Positions 36,247 to 45,172 are shown, counted from the first letter of the stretch. The stretch: DNA of 64,000 bases from Pseudomonadota bacterium (GCA_016711215.1 JADJTL010000007.1:151489-215488); one strand, 5' to 3'. Translations and numbers: made by a program. The notes: a model not told the origin generated them from the sequence alone.

Positions 36247-38385
36247 ATGGGCGAAGAGCTGATTCCCTTTAGCGCGGCGACGCTCACCTACTCTGGGCAG
36301 CGCGGCAAGACGCGGCGCCGACCGTGGCATATTGGCTGTGAGTGCGGACTCTCATTTGTGGCGCAGGTCCACGAGGCGATCAACCTCGCGGATGGCCCGG
36401 ATGTGGCTCGTACGCTGCTCACGGATCAGGTCGACCGCGCGACCTGTCCGCACTGCGGCCGCACTCACGTGCCCGAGCTGGCGCGCACGGTCCACGATCC
36501 GCGACTGCCGCTCTTCGTGCTCTGGTTGCCGCCAAGTCTGCGCAGCCGCGAGCTCGAGCTTCGTGCCGAGCTGCTGCTGGGCCTGGCGGCGGAGCCGTGC
36601 GCCGTCCCCGAGTACGTCAAGTCCTTCCGGCTCGTATTCGGCGCTGCGGCGCTGCGTTCGGTGCTGGACAGCAGCGCGGCGATCGCGCGGACCGGTGCAC
36701 CGATCGGCGCCAACCTAGCCGGGACGAAGGTCCTGGCCCGGACGCAGGTCGGGGCGCCCGCGGCAATAGCGCTGGAAGGCGAGCAGCGCGCGGCGCTGCT
36801 GCAGGATCGTGAGGCGCTGCAGCTCGCGCAGCAGGATCTCGCGGTGGAGCGCGCGGCACTGCGCGCGCTCGCCGTCGCGCTGGCCTTGCGCACGTGTCGG
36901 CGACCCGCGGCGGAGGCAACGGCTGAGGCTCAGTCCGAGACCGGCCTTCGGCCGCTCACCGCCCTGCGAGCTCCCGCGATCCCGTCGGAGTCCGGTTGGG
37001 GCGCAGACGGCGAGGCGGTGGCCGCGGGTCTCGACCAGGGGCGGGTGGTCCTGGCCCTCCGATCGGGCCCGCTGCTGTCCGCGCTGCGGGCGGCGCCGCC
37101 TCGCGTGCTCGTGCAGCTGCACCGCGCTGTGCATCCGCCGTTGATCGTCCTGGCCGTGTTTCCCGGCGTGGGCGCGCTCGCCTCCGGTGCTCCGCCCGCG
37201 GCGCCCGGGGCGGCGGGGCAGGCGGACGGCGACGCCGCGAGCGGTGGTGTGGCGGATCGCGGGCTGTGCTGGTTCTGCGACCCCGGCGATCCCGCGGCCT
37301 GTGCCGTGGTCGAGGCGCTCGCTGGCCAGTTCGTGGTCGAGGTCGATCTCTATGACGAGGCGTTGCAGCCGCTCGGCACCTGGCGTGTTGCGGCGCCGCT
37401 GGCCGAGAACGTGGCCGAGGTGCTGAGGCGGACGCGTGCCCCCAAGGTCGCGGGCGACGGCGTGACGGCCTCGCTGGCGGAGGCGAGAGCGAGCTTCCTC
37501 GCTGCTGGCGGCGCGCGCCTGGCTGGGGGACCGCAGCCGCTGGGCCTCGACGCCTTTCTCGAGGCGCCCTCGCCCGCGGCGGCGCGCCTGGCGCTCGGCA
37601 TCGTTGGCTACTGGGCCGAGGCGCCGCACGAGGAGCGGTTGCTGTGGGAGCACTCATTCCCCTTGCGCGAGTGGGACGCGCTGCGGCTGCGCGTCGTCGC
37701 CCACGCCCAGCGGTACGGACTACTTCCCAGCGCTCCGCTGCTTGCCTTTGCGCGGGATCGAGGTGTCTGGGGCTCCACGGGCGAGGTGCTTCCAGAGCTC
37801 CTGGAGCGCTTTGCCCGGGTCAGTCGACGGCAGGAGCCGAGTGATCTCGATCCCCTCGAGGAATGGGAGAACTGGCGGGCGCTCTTTTCGGCCTGCCAGG
37901 ACCACGAGCTGCCGGTCGATGCCGCGCTGCAAGGGCTCGCGGTGGACTGCGCGCGTCGCGCGCAGGCGCGGAGCAGCAGCTTGCTCGCCGCGTATGCCCC
38001 GGCAGCGGGCGCCTCGACGCTCCAATCGACCGAGGACCTGCTGCTGGGCTCGAGTTCACGCGAGCAGCGGGGAAGCAGCGACCAGGCGCTGCTCGGGGCG
38101 GAGCTCGGCGAGCAGCGGTTGGACGAGCAGGACATCGTCGACCAGGAGGAGCTGCTCGGAGATGCCGACATCGTCGATACGCGCTGGCTCGAAGACCGAA
38201 CGCCGGCCGCGCGCGCGGCGGGGCCGGTCGCCGCAGGCGGCGCCGCCGCGAGTGAGTCCTTTGCGCCCAGCTCCGCGGGTGCGGAGGCGGCGCTCGTCCT
38301 CGACGTGCGCGACGATGACATTGTCGAGAACACCCCGGTGACCGGCGACGCGCCATCCGCTGACGCCGGCCCGGAGACGCATTGA
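36247..38385 (+). CDS. CpXC-domain protein
   Basis: The 712-residue protein has an N-terminal CpXC-type domain (about 1-130). The zinc-ribbon Cys pairs are CECG near residue 33 and CPHCG near 64, followed by VHDPRLPLFVLWLPP. The middle (about 190-480) is Ala-rich and mixed, with a further CFWCDP-like pair (CWFCDPGDPAACAV). The C-terminal 130 residues are acidic, with three DIV(D/E) motifs (QDIVDQEELL, ADIVDTRWL, DDDIVENTPV). CpXC proteins are common in myxobacteria and have no assigned role. I chose the ATG at 36247 because upstream in-frame codons are the 18-bp repeats. It may share regulation with the divergent TPR operon. Confidence 0.78.
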   Translation: MGEELIPFSAATLTYSGQRGKTRRRPWHIGCECGLSFVAQVHEAINLADGPDVARTLLTDQVDRATCPHCGRTHVPELARTVHDPRLPLFVLWLPPSLRSRELELRAELLLGLAAEPCAVPEYVKSFRLVFGAAALRSVLDSSAAIARTGAPIGANLAGTKVLARTQVGAPAAIALEGEQRAALLQDREALQLAQQDLAVERAALRALAVALALRTCRRPAAEATAEAQSETGLRPLTALRAPAIPSESGWGADGEAVAAGLDQGRVVLALRSGPLLSALRAAPPRVLVQLHRAVHPPLIVLAVFPGVGALASGAPPAAPGAAGQADGDAASGGVADRGLCWFCDPGDPAACAVVEALAGQFVVEVDLYDEALQPLGTWRVAAPLAENVAEVLRRTRAPKVAGDGVTASLAEARASFLAAGGARLAGGPQPLGLDAFLEAPSPAAARLALGIVGYWAEAPHEERLLWEHSFPLREWDALRLRVVAHAQRYGLLPSAPLLAFARDRGVWGSTGEVLPELLERFARVSRRQEPSDLDPLEEWENWRALFSACQDHELPVDAALQGLAVDCARRAQARSSSLLAAYAPAAGASTLQSTEDLLLGSSSREQRGSSDQALLGAELGEQRLDEQDIVDQEELLGDADIVDTRWLEDRTPAARAAGPVAAGGAAASESFAPSSAGAEAALVLDVRDDDIVENTPVTGDAPSADAGPETH

Positions 38386-38553
38386 CCGCAAGGGCGTACC
38401 TTTGTGGTAGTCTGCCGCGCTCCGGCGCCAACATGCCGCAGGATGGTGGCACTTCCTGGCTTGCCTGGAAGGTTGTAGCCGGAGGGTTGGTTTGTCCGCG
38501 GGCGCGTGTCCCGTGGCGAATGACCGGGCGACAGTGCCCGCTCGAGACGGTCC

Positions 38554-38560
38554 GAGGAGG
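38554..38560 (+). promoter_or_regulatory. Ribosome site fixing the DksA-type start
   Basis: GAGGAGG ends immediately before an ATG at 38561 and nine bases before the ATG at 38570. Only the second spacing is workable, so 38570 is the start. Confidence 0.75.
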
Positions 38561-38569
38561 ATGCCGTTC

Positions 38570-38938
38570 ATGCCGCTCAAGAAGAAGGATCTGAAGCGTT
38601 TCCGCGACCTGCTGGAGGAGAAGAAGGCGGCGCTGCTGCAAAACGCGCAGCGCACCTTGCACGAGGACATGTCGCTGGACTCCGCCGATCTCCCGGACGA
38701 AATGGATCTGGCCTCCAGTGAGTACCTGCAGTCGTTCACCTTCCGGCTGCGTGGCCGAGAAAAGACCTTCCTCAAGAAGATCGATCACGCCTTGACCAAG
38801 CTGGATGGCGGTACCTTCGGGGTATGCGAGGAATGCAGCGAGGAGATCTCCCTCAAGCGCCTCGACGCGCGTCCAGAGACGGCGCTTTGCATCCGCTGCA
38901 AGGAAGATCAAGAGAAGGTCGAGAAGGCCTACGGCTGA
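38570..38938 (+). CDS. dksA: DksA/TraR-family zinc-finger transcription factor
   Basis: The 122-residue protein has an N-terminal helical hairpin (KKDLKRFRDLLEEKKAALL) with acidic residues near the tip (ADLPDEMDLAS). The C-terminal four-Cys zinc finger has CEEC near 85 and CIRC near 106. The family enters the RNA polymerase secondary channel and, with ppGpp, tunes rRNA and amino-acid promoters. The tip has the DxxDxA-like arrangement (DEMDLA), as in true DksA, though it could be a paralogue. The gene stands alone between the CpXC gene and a convergent lipoprotein gene. Confidence 0.9.
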   Translation: MPLKKKDLKRFRDLLEEKKAALLQNAQRTLHEDMSLDSADLPDEMDLASSEYLQSFTFRLRGREKTFLKKIDHALTKLDGGTFGVCEECSEEISLKRLDARPETALCIRCKEDQEKVEKAYG

Positions 38939-39028
38939 CGGTGGAGGCCGCGTCCAGTCGGGCGTGGCCCAGAGCGCCGCGCGCAGGGCGGGGGGGCCGG
39001 CCGGCTGCACCTTCGTCGGCGCTGCCCC

Positions 39029-39782
39029 TCAGGGCTCGACCGTCGCATAGCCAGCCAGCAGGGCGCCGGCGAGGTATGCCGCCCCAGGCTCGTCGCTCGG
39101 ACGGCGGAGGCGCACATAGCTGTTGACCACCACGCCCTGGCCATCGCGTCGGCGGTGCGGATCTGAGGCGTCGAGGCGACCAAGGCGCAAGCGGCGTCCG
39201 CAGAGGAATACGAACTCGGCGCGCAATCCGCTGCAGCCGACGACGATGCCGACCTCGCGAAGCGAGTCGGATTGAGCGGGGCGCGCGCCGCGCCGGTTGG
39301 TCTCCGGCGCGAGCGTGCCGGGCTTCGTGCCCGCAGCGTTAGCCCTACCCTTCGCGAAGACGACGAGATCCCCGAGCTGGCAGGGCCCCCTGCGCGGGCG
39401 GAGCGTCGAGAGGGGCGGTAGCGCGGCCGAGGGGCGGTCGAGGATCTCGGCGACCCAGGCCTGGGCTGTGACCGTCTGCGCGAAGGGCTGGGTCTGACGG
39501 ACGCCGTTCATCGCCCGAGCGACGATGCGGCTGCGCCATGGGTCGGGCGCGCTCAATCCGGGCCGGCTCGGCGGCGCAGGCGGGACGATGCTCGTGGGCG
39601 CGACCGCGGTCCGGGGCGCGTGATTGGCACCGGGGCGCGGGCCAGTGCTGCCCCCCGCGATCAGGCTCTGATGGAATCCGTAGCGCGCGCGGCGCGGGAA
39701 GTGCGATGAGGGTGCGCAGCCGGCGAGGCCAGCGAGTGAGGCGAGGGCAAGGGCGACCCTCGCCGCCGGGCGATCGGGCCAT
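39029..39782 (-). CDS. Lipoprotein of unknown function, start offset by an apparent indel
   Basis: The coding frame reads into a signal peptide, DRPAARVALALASLAGLAGC (Cys lipidation site), but has no usable start codon near it. An ATG at 39782 lies one base out of frame. Dropping one C from the run 39776-39778 gives MADRPAARVALALASLAGLA, a perfect lipoprotein signal. The mature protein of about 225 residues is Pro-rich at first. Then come RSRIVARAMNGV, CQLGDLVVFAKG and VGIVVGCSG, loosely like the NlpC/P60 or CHAP amidase layout, but I cannot place a catalytic Cys-His pair. The gene is divergent from the small membrane protein at 39836. Confidence 0.62.
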
Positions 39783-39835
39783 GCGCGCGGGGCGCGGCGG
39801 GCGTTGCGGGCGCGGCGAGCGCGAGAGCGGAGACG

Positions 39836-40222
39836 ATGGCAGACGGTCGTAGGTTTGGCAGCCACTGGCGTGGGCGCGCGGCGTTCTTGATCCTGGTGGT
39901 CGGGTTGGCCTGGATCCTCGACGGGTTCATGCGTCATCGTGTGATCGATCATGCGGTGGTCCTTCGCTACGGCAGACGCCGCGCCGGATTGATCAGCTCC
40001 AAGCTGACCTATCGCAGCGGCGGCGAGGTCGTCGGCGAGGTCGACTTCAGTTATCGCACGCAGCGCGCGCTGCGCGAACAACGACACACGACGAGGCTCG
40101 TGCCTGGCGTCTACGAGGTGGAGGTGGCCCTGCGCTATGGGCCGCCAGCCCAACGCCTGGTGCGGCTGCGGCGGGTGTTGGTGGTGAAGGCAGGTGCGCC
40201 GAGTCGCATCGCCCTCGATTAG
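39836..40222 (+). CDS. Small single-pass membrane protein
   Basis: The 128-residue protein has one transmembrane helix (about 15-31, AAFLILVVGLAWILDGF) after a basic start. The soluble domain, about 95 residues, is beta-rich (VVLRYGRRRAGLISSKLTY, then VYEVEVALRYG) and repetitive in strand pattern. I do not recognise a family. Codon use matches neighbouring genes. Convergent with the Kelch lipoprotein gene; divergent from the lipoprotein at 39029-39782, with GGAGA close upstream of the ATG. Confidence 0.68.
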   Translation: MADGRRFGSHWRGRAAFLILVVGLAWILDGFMRHRVIDHAVVLRYGRRRAGLISSKLTYRSGGEVVGEVDFSYRTQRALREQRHTTRLVPGVYEVEVALRYGPPAQRLVRLRRVLVVKAGAPSRIALD

Positions 40223-40244
40223 CGGCGGGCGCCGCGCGTCGCGC

Positions 40245-42179
40245 TCAGCGTCCGCCGCGTCGGCCGCAGGGAATGGCGATGCCTGCGGGCGCTCGGCCCG
40301 TGGCCAGGTTGACCAGGTAGTCCTCGCTCGGTGCACCATTTCGGACGTTGAGTAGCTCGGCCGCTGCGCTCACGGCGGGCTGGGCCTCGGCGTTGAGCGT
40401 CAGACCGCCGCTGAAGAGCACGCTGAGATCGAGCAGGCGCGTCGCTTGGTGGCCGTAGCGCGCTAGCTGCAGCGCGCCAGCGCCGGCGCGGGTCACGCGC
40501 TCTAGGCCGGTCCCCGCCGCGTCGAGCTGATAGGTCGCGAGCTGCGCCAGCGGACAGAACGCCGTCTGGGTCGCAATACCATCCGGGCGCTCGCAGGTCG
40601 CGGGGTTAGCGTTTCCGCCGCTGATCAGCACGGAGCCGTCATGCAGTCGCAGGGCGCTGTGATAGCCCGCCGGCGCCATCCCCCCCTGCGGGTCGAGCGG
40701 GCCCGAGCTTGCGAGCCCGCCACTCACGGAGCGCAGCAGCTGCAGGGCCGTGGCGCTCGGCGCACGGGTGGCGCGCCAGCGCGCGGCATCGACCGCGCGG
40801 GGTTCCAGCGCGAAGCCGCCGGTCCAAAGCAAGGCGCGCGGGCTCTTGCTTTGCTGCCGCTCCTCGTCCGTGATGCCGATCTCGGTCAGGGTCTGCCAGG
40901 CGGTGCCGAGTGCCACCCCGGCGAGGCCTGCGGCGTCGAAGCGCTGGCGCAGCGGCGCCACCTCTGTCAGCGCCGACTCCGCCTCGGCATCGCTCCCGTC
41001 CATCGCGCCGCCGAGCACAAGGAACTTGCCTTCGGGCAGCCGCGCTGCGGCATGACCCGCCCGCAGGCGGGCGAGCGGCACCGTCTCGGTCAGCTCGGGC
41101 AGGCTGTCCCCGGGCGCGGTTGGCGCGGGGAGTGCCCACCACTGGGCCTGCGGGCCCGCTGGCGCTGCGAAGCCAGCGTCGGCGCCGCTGCCCGCGGAAA
41201 AGACCGTCGGGCCACCGATCGCGAGCAGGGTGGTGCCGTCGCCGCTGAGCGCCAGCTCGGGAAAGAACCCGGCCGCGGGAGCCGGAAGCTCCGCGTAGTC
41301 GAAACGCCCGTCCTCTCCCCGAGCGGCGGGGAAGTAGGTCAGGATGCCCGACGGGGCGGCGGTGGCGCTGGCCTCGGGACTGATCAGAAAAGGGTCGCGA
41401 TCGAGGGCGCTCAGCAGGTGGGCCACGGCCTCGCTGCCGGTCGGGCTAGTCATTCCCCCCAGCAGCAGCACGCGATAGGGACCCGTGCGCGGTGAGGTGA
41501 GCAACACTGCGCGATGAAACGCGCGCGGCGGCATCTTCGTCGTGGCGACGACGAGGCGCGCGCTGAGATCCGTGGGGTCGAAGACCTCGACGGAATCCTC
41601 GGCGTAGAGCAGTCCACCGTCGATCGTCGCCGCAGCTCCGGGGCTTCCGGTCAGACCGCCCGCGAGCAGGACCTGTCCGTTGGGGAGCAGCGTGGCGCTG
41701 TGAAAGGCGCGCGGGCGGCGCTGGCCGAAGAAGCAGCTCTGCGAGCCCGCGCGCTGCAAATAGACCGACACCTCGTCGTCGATGACCTCGTCAAGTCGAG
41801 TCTGGCCGCTGTAGACCAGGTGCTGATCCTCGGAGTCGAAGGCCTCGACGCGAAGCACGACCCCACCTCTAACGAGCTCCGCTTGCGGAACGAGCAGCTC
41901 ACGCGCCACCTCGCCTTGCGGGGCGGTGGCGTCGCAGATCAGATCGTAGCGCCCGACGGTCAGGTCCGACGCCGTGCTCCCGCTCCCTCGCAGGAACGAC
42001 AAGCGCAGGGTGTAGGTGCCGGCCGGAAGGTCTGTCGTGGCTTCGTTCGCCGGATCGCCGCAGCGCTGGTCCGCGCCCACAGCTGGAACCTGAATGCGCC
42101 GCAGGCGCAGCGGCGGGCGGCTGCCGCTGCAGCCGCCGAGCGCGAAGAGCAGCGCCAAGGCGAGGACGGTCAGACGCAC
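40245..42179 (-). CDS. Kelch-repeat-like lipoprotein
   Basis: The 644-residue protein has lipoprotein signal VLALALLFALGGC (Cys at 16) and a beta-rich domain. It then carries several Kelch-like blades, each with a Gly-Gly pair: HSATLLPNGQVLLAGGLTG, AVLLTSPRTGPYRVLLLGG, AARLPEGKFLVLGGAM and LHDGSVLISGGNANP. This predicts a beta-propeller on the outer surface or in the periplasm. Such proteins are frequent in myxobacteria and usually bind protein or glycan partners; no enzyme motif is visible. The GTG start has GGAGG seven bases upstream. Confidence 0.82.
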   Translation of the reverse strand: MRLTVLALALLFALGGCSGSRPPLRLRRIQVPAVGADQRCGDPANEATTDLPAGTYTLRLSFLRGSGSTASDLTVGRYDLICDATAPQGEVARELLVPQAELVRGGVVLRVEAFDSEDQHLVYSGQTRLDEVIDDEVSVYLQRAGSQSCFFGQRRPRAFHSATLLPNGQVLLAGGLTGSPGAAATIDGGLLYAEDSVEVFDPTDLSARLVVATTKMPPRAFHRAVLLTSPRTGPYRVLLLGGMTSPTGSEAVAHLLSALDRDPFLISPEASATAAPSGILTYFPAARGEDGRFDYAELPAPAAGFFPELALSGDGTTLLAIGGPTVFSAGSGADAGFAAPAGPQAQWWALPAPTAPGDSLPELTETVPLARLRAGHAAARLPEGKFLVLGGAMDGSDAEAESALTEVAPLRQRFDAAGLAGVALGTAWQTLTEIGITDEERQQSKSPRALLWTGGFALEPRAVDAARWRATRAPSATALQLLRSVSGGLASSGPLDPQGGMAPAGYHSALRLHDGSVLISGGNANPATCERPDGIATQTAFCPLAQLATYQLDAAGTGLERVTRAGAGALQLARYGHQATRLLDLSVLFSGGLTLNAEAQPAVSAAAELLNVRNGAPSEDYLVNLATGRAPAGIAIPCGRRGGR

Positions 42180-42526
42180 GGGAGAACCTCCGGAGACACG
42201 GGCGCAGCGCCGAGGCCGCGCCGCAGCCTAGCACAGCGTCGCGCGCGGCGGGCGGCGTTCGAGTGGCCCGCTAGCCGAGCTCGCAGTCGCTACCGACCGG
42301 ATCGTGGCACTGACGAGCGCGATCCGCGCCGATCGCGATCAGCGACCTGGCCTCCATCGACGCCTGGCAGTAGGCTGCCGGGCAGCGCGCGCAGGTAACC
42401 CGGCGAGGGATCGAGAGGAGGCGGTGGATGGACCAGACGATGGACCGTGATGTGGGGAGGCGAGGGCCGGCGACGGCGCATCGTGGGGGCGACGCCGGCC
42501 GCCACTGCGGCGGGATCGGGCGTAGG
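42180..42526. other. 347-bp divergent region, possibly holding a small Cys-rich reading frame
   Basis: This lies between two divergent lipoprotein genes. On the minus strand about 42430-42271 reads VTCARCPAAYCQAS, then QCHDPVGSDCELG and a stop, with high third-position GC and four or more Cys. It looks coding, but no plausible start or signal peptide is in frame upstream. It could be the remnant of a Cys-rich secreted protein or chance. Confidence 0.3.
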
Positions 42527-43255
42527 ATGAGGCCGTCGCTCGCGGCGGCCTCCGCGCTGGTCCTGCTCGGCATGCCGATGGGGATTGGCTGCGGGCTGCT
42601 CGATGAAGCCACCACCCTGACGCTATGTGCCGATCCGCAGCACTTTGCGGTCGATACGGCGCAGCTTGGATTCTCGGCCTCAGCGACCGTCCTGCCGGAG
42701 CTGCCGTGCGAGTCGGCGACCAACGTCTGTACCCAGCTGACCGATGGCTTCGCCTGTGACGCTGAGCTCTGGCAGTGCAGCGCGCGATGCACTGCCAGAG
42801 CGGGGGGAGGCAGCGCGCTCTGTGGCTTGCGTGCGGCCTTGGGCAGGCACCTGGACGTCGATATCGCGGCTCACGTTCGCAACCAACTCTAGGCTCACGC
42901 GCTGAATCACGTCACGTTGGGGCGTGTCGAGTACGAGGTCTCACAGAACACGCTCACCATCGCGACGCCCGAGCTGCGCATCTATGTCGGCCCAACCGCT
43001 GCCACCGCCGTGACGGACGCCGGTGTGGTGCTCTTGGCTCGCTTGGCGCCGATCGCGGCGGGCACGACGGTGGCGCCGACTGCGTTGCCGATGGAGGCCG
43101 CGGGTCAGCGCCGACTCGCTGAGCTGGTGAAGGACTACCGCACGCCCTTCCGGCTGCTGGTCGCCGCCGAAATCGCGGTGGAAGGTGGAGGGCCGCTGCC
43201 AAGGGGCGGGATCGCGCTCGAGCTCAAGCCCTGCTTCAAGGCCGAGCTGCTCTAG
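42527..43255 (+). pseudogene. Lipoprotein interrupted by an in-frame TAG
   Basis: A lipoprotein signal (LAAASALVLLGMPMGIGC, Cys near 18) begins at the ATG 42527 and runs 121 residues to TAG at 42890-42892. The same frame continues without other stops to 43255, reading HVRNQL, stop, then AHALNHVTLGRVEYEVSQNT. The second half (YVGPTAATAVTDAGVVLL, then GGIALELKPCF) is beta-rich and behaves as the continuation of one about 242-residue protein. A single base change (for example GAG to TAG) would explain it. Without read-through or correction the product is only the Cys-rich N-terminal part. The role is unknown. Confidence 0.6.
42767..42800. repeat. Perfect 12-bp inverted repeat inside a lipoprotein gene
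   Basis: CTCTGGCAGTGC (42767-42778) and its complement (42789-42800) flank a 10-base loop. It lies in coding sequence 90 bp before the in-frame TAG and has no T-run after it. The stem would be strong in mRNA. Confidence 0.85.
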
Positions 43256-43356
43256 GAAGTCGATCGCCGATCGGACCGGCGGACCAAGCCGGGCGACGCT
43301 GGTCGAGGGTGCCGGGCTACTGGACGGGCGTTGATCGGTCGACCGGTGAGCGAGAC

Positions 43357-43731
43357 CTAGAAGTCACCCGCGGCGGACGGCTGAAGCAGCCGCTCATCGT
43401 CGTCGTCGTCGTCGTCGTCATTGTCGTCATTGTCGTCATTGTCGAGCGGGCCCTCGCCGAGGTTGACGCGCTCTTTGAGCTCCTTGCCAACCTTGAAGAA
43501 GGGCAGGCGCTTGGGCTTGACGTCGACCTTGGCCCCGGTGCGTGGGTTGCGCCCCTCGTAGGCCTTGTAGTGCCGAATCTCGAAGCTGCCAAAACCGCGG
43601 ATCTCAATCCGCTCGCCGCTCTTCAGCGCGATCTCCATCGCATCGAATACGCAGTTGACAATCAGCTCCGCCTTGCCTTTCGGCAGCTTCAGCTTGTCCG
43701 CCACGGCCTCGATCAGCTCGGACTTGGTCAT
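43357..43731 (-). CDS. HU/IHF-family DNA-binding protein with acidic tail
   Basis: The first 92 residues are a standard HU/IHF domain: MTKSELIEAVADKL, then IEIRGFGSFEIRHYKAYEGR with the intercalating NPRTG (Asn-Pro) tip. It bends DNA and compacts the nucleoid. A tail of about 30 residues follows that is unusual: a run of Asp with interspersed Asn (DNDDNDDNDDDDDDDDE) encoded by a triplet/9-bp repeat. The tail could fold back on the basic DNA-binding arms or contact other proteins, but that is inference. The ATG at 43731 is chosen because AGGAG precedes it by about seven bases and family homology starts here. Confidence 0.9.
   Translation of the reverse strand: MTKSELIEAVADKLKLPKGKAELIVNCVFDAMEIALKSGERIEIRGFGSFEIRHYKAYEGRNPRTGAKVDVKPKRLPFFKVGKELKERVNLGEGPLDNDDNDDNDDDDDDDDERLLQPSAAGDF
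43396..43444. repeat. GTC triplet and 9-bp repeat coding the acidic tail
   Basis: About eight TCG/GTC triplets are followed by three copies of attgtcgtc. The array is in frame and prone to slippage, which would change the length of the Asp-rich tail without a frameshift. Confidence 0.9.
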
Positions 43732-43796
43732 CACCCGCTCCTTGAACACCGGAAGAGAAGCCCAGCTCGGCACCCACGATCTGCACGCGAGGTCGA

Positions 43797-43826
43797 ATAC
43801 TAGCTCGGGATGCCAGGAAAAGACAA
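43797..43826 (-). promoter_or_regulatory. Putative sigma-70 promoter for the HU-type gene
   Basis: On the minus strand TTGTCT (43826-43821) and TAGTAT (43802-43797) are 18 bp apart, each a 4/6 match. It is in the gap between the inositol-phosphate synthase stop and the HU start, with a leader of about 60 nt. Confidence 0.35.
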
Positions 43827-43855
43827 CAATCTTCGCATGGTGCAGGTGGCGTCGC

Positions 43856-45172
43856 TCAGTCGTAGTACTCGAGACCGAGATGGGTGATCTGCGTCTCGCC
43901 GCGCAGGTAGCGGAGCACGTTCTTCAGCTTGGTGAGCTGCACGAAGAGGTTATGCTCGGGGTAAAGCTCCGGCGCGACCATCGGCGTCTTGAAGTAGAAG
44001 CTCAACCATTCCTGGATATCGCGCAGGCCGGCGCGCTGCGCGAGGTCGAGGAAGAGCGCGAGGTCGAGCACGAGCGGCGCGGCGAGAATGCTGTCGCGAC
44101 AGAGGAAGTCGACCTTGATCTGCATCGGGTAGCCAAGCCACCCGAAGATGTCGATGTTGTCCCAACCTTCCTTGTTGTCGCCCCGCGGAGGGTAATAGTT
44201 GATGCGGACCTTATGATAGAGCTTCCCGTAGAGGTCGGGATTGAGCTCCGGCTGCAGGATGTGCTCGAGGACGCCGAGCTTGCTGACCTCCTTGGTGTGG
44301 AAGGCCGCGGGATCGTCGAGCACCTCGCCGTCGCGGTTGCCAAGGATGTTGGTCGAGAACCAACCGTTGATGCCGAGCATGCGATCGCGCAGCCCCGGCG
44401 CGATGATGGTCTTCATCAGGGTCTGACCGGTCTTGAAGTCCTTGCCGGCGATGCAGAGGCCGCGCTCGCGCGCCAGCTCGCGAATCGCCGGAATGTCCAC
44501 CGTGAGGTTGGGCGCGCCGTTGGCGAAGGGCACGCCGCAGCGCAGCGCCGCGTAGGCGTAGATCATCGAGGGCGCGATCGCCGGGTGGTTGTCGCGTAGC
44601 CCCTGCTCGAAGGCCGCCAGGGTCTCATGGACCGGCTGTGCCTCGAGGTAGACCTCGGTAGAGCCGCACCAAATCATCACTAATCGCTCGCAGCCCTCCC
44701 GTTGGCGAAAGCCCTCGATGTCCGCCATCAGCGCCTCGGCCCAGGCGAGCTTGCTTTGTCCTGGCTTGATCCAATCGCCGTGCAAACGGGTGACGTAGTC
44801 CGAGGAGAAGACCGCCTTCATCGGTGCGACGGCCTCGAGGTCCGGCTTGACCTGCGCGAGCAGCTCGCGTTCGAGCACGCCGGCGCGCTGAGCCGCCTCG
44901 TAGCAGTTCTCCGAGAAGATATCCCAACCGCCGAAGACCAGGTCGTCGAGTCCGGCCAGCGGGACGAACTCCTTGATCTTGGGCGTGCGGTGTTCGGTGC
45001 GTCGGCCGAGGCGAATCGTGCCCATCTGGGTCAGCGATCCGATCGGCAGCGCCAAGCCTCGGCGCACCGCGGCTACGCCGGCGATGAAGGTCGTGCTAAC
45101 GGCGCCCAGTCCGGGCAGCAGGACGCCGAGCTTGCCGGTGGCCGGCTTGATCTCCGCGGGTGAATTGATCAT
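43856..45172 (-). CDS. ino1: Inositol-3-phosphate synthase
   Basis: The 438-residue enzyme converts glucose 6-phosphate to 1L-myo-inositol 1-phosphate with bound NAD. Visible features are the Rossmann glycine loop LLPGLGAVSTTFIAG (about 18-32), FGGWDIFSENCYEAA, the catalytic region GKDFKTGQTLMKTI (about 243-256) and STNILGNRDGEVL. Length and motifs fit the prokaryotic MIPS group. The product feeds inositol lipids, inositol-derived solutes or similar compounds; no later pathway gene is nearby. AGGAGAG precedes the ATG. It lies 124 bp upstream-strand of the HU gene and could be cotranscribed with neither side. Confidence 0.95.
   Translation of the reverse strand: MINSPAEIKPATGKLGVLLPGLGAVSTTFIAGVAAVRRGLALPIGSLTQMGTIRLGRRTEHRTPKIKEFVPLAGLDDLVFGGWDIFSENCYEAAQRAGVLERELLAQVKPDLEAVAPMKAVFSSDYVTRLHGDWIKPGQSKLAWAEALMADIEGFRQREGCERLVMIWCGSTEVYLEAQPVHETLAAFEQGLRDNHPAIAPSMIYAYAALRCGVPFANGAPNLTVDIPAIRELARERGLCIAGKDFKTGQTLMKTIIAPGLRDRMLGINGWFSTNILGNRDGEVLDDPAAFHTKEVSKLGVLEHILQPELNPDLYGKLYHKVRINYYPPRGDNKEGWDNIDIFGWLGYPMQIKVDFLCRDSILAAPLVLDLALFLDLAQRAGLRDIQEWLSFYFKTPMVAPELYPEHNLFVQLTKLKNVLRYLRGETQITHLGLEYYD

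Noticed and set aside
38450..38475. TGGCAC...TTGC, sigma-54-like element upstream of the DksA-type gene
   Set aside because: Spacing between the GG and GC elements is wrong for sigma-54.
42680..42910. Minus-strand ORF of 76 codons over the lipoprotein hairpin
   Set aside because: No signal or family features, and it opposes a frame with a good lipobox.
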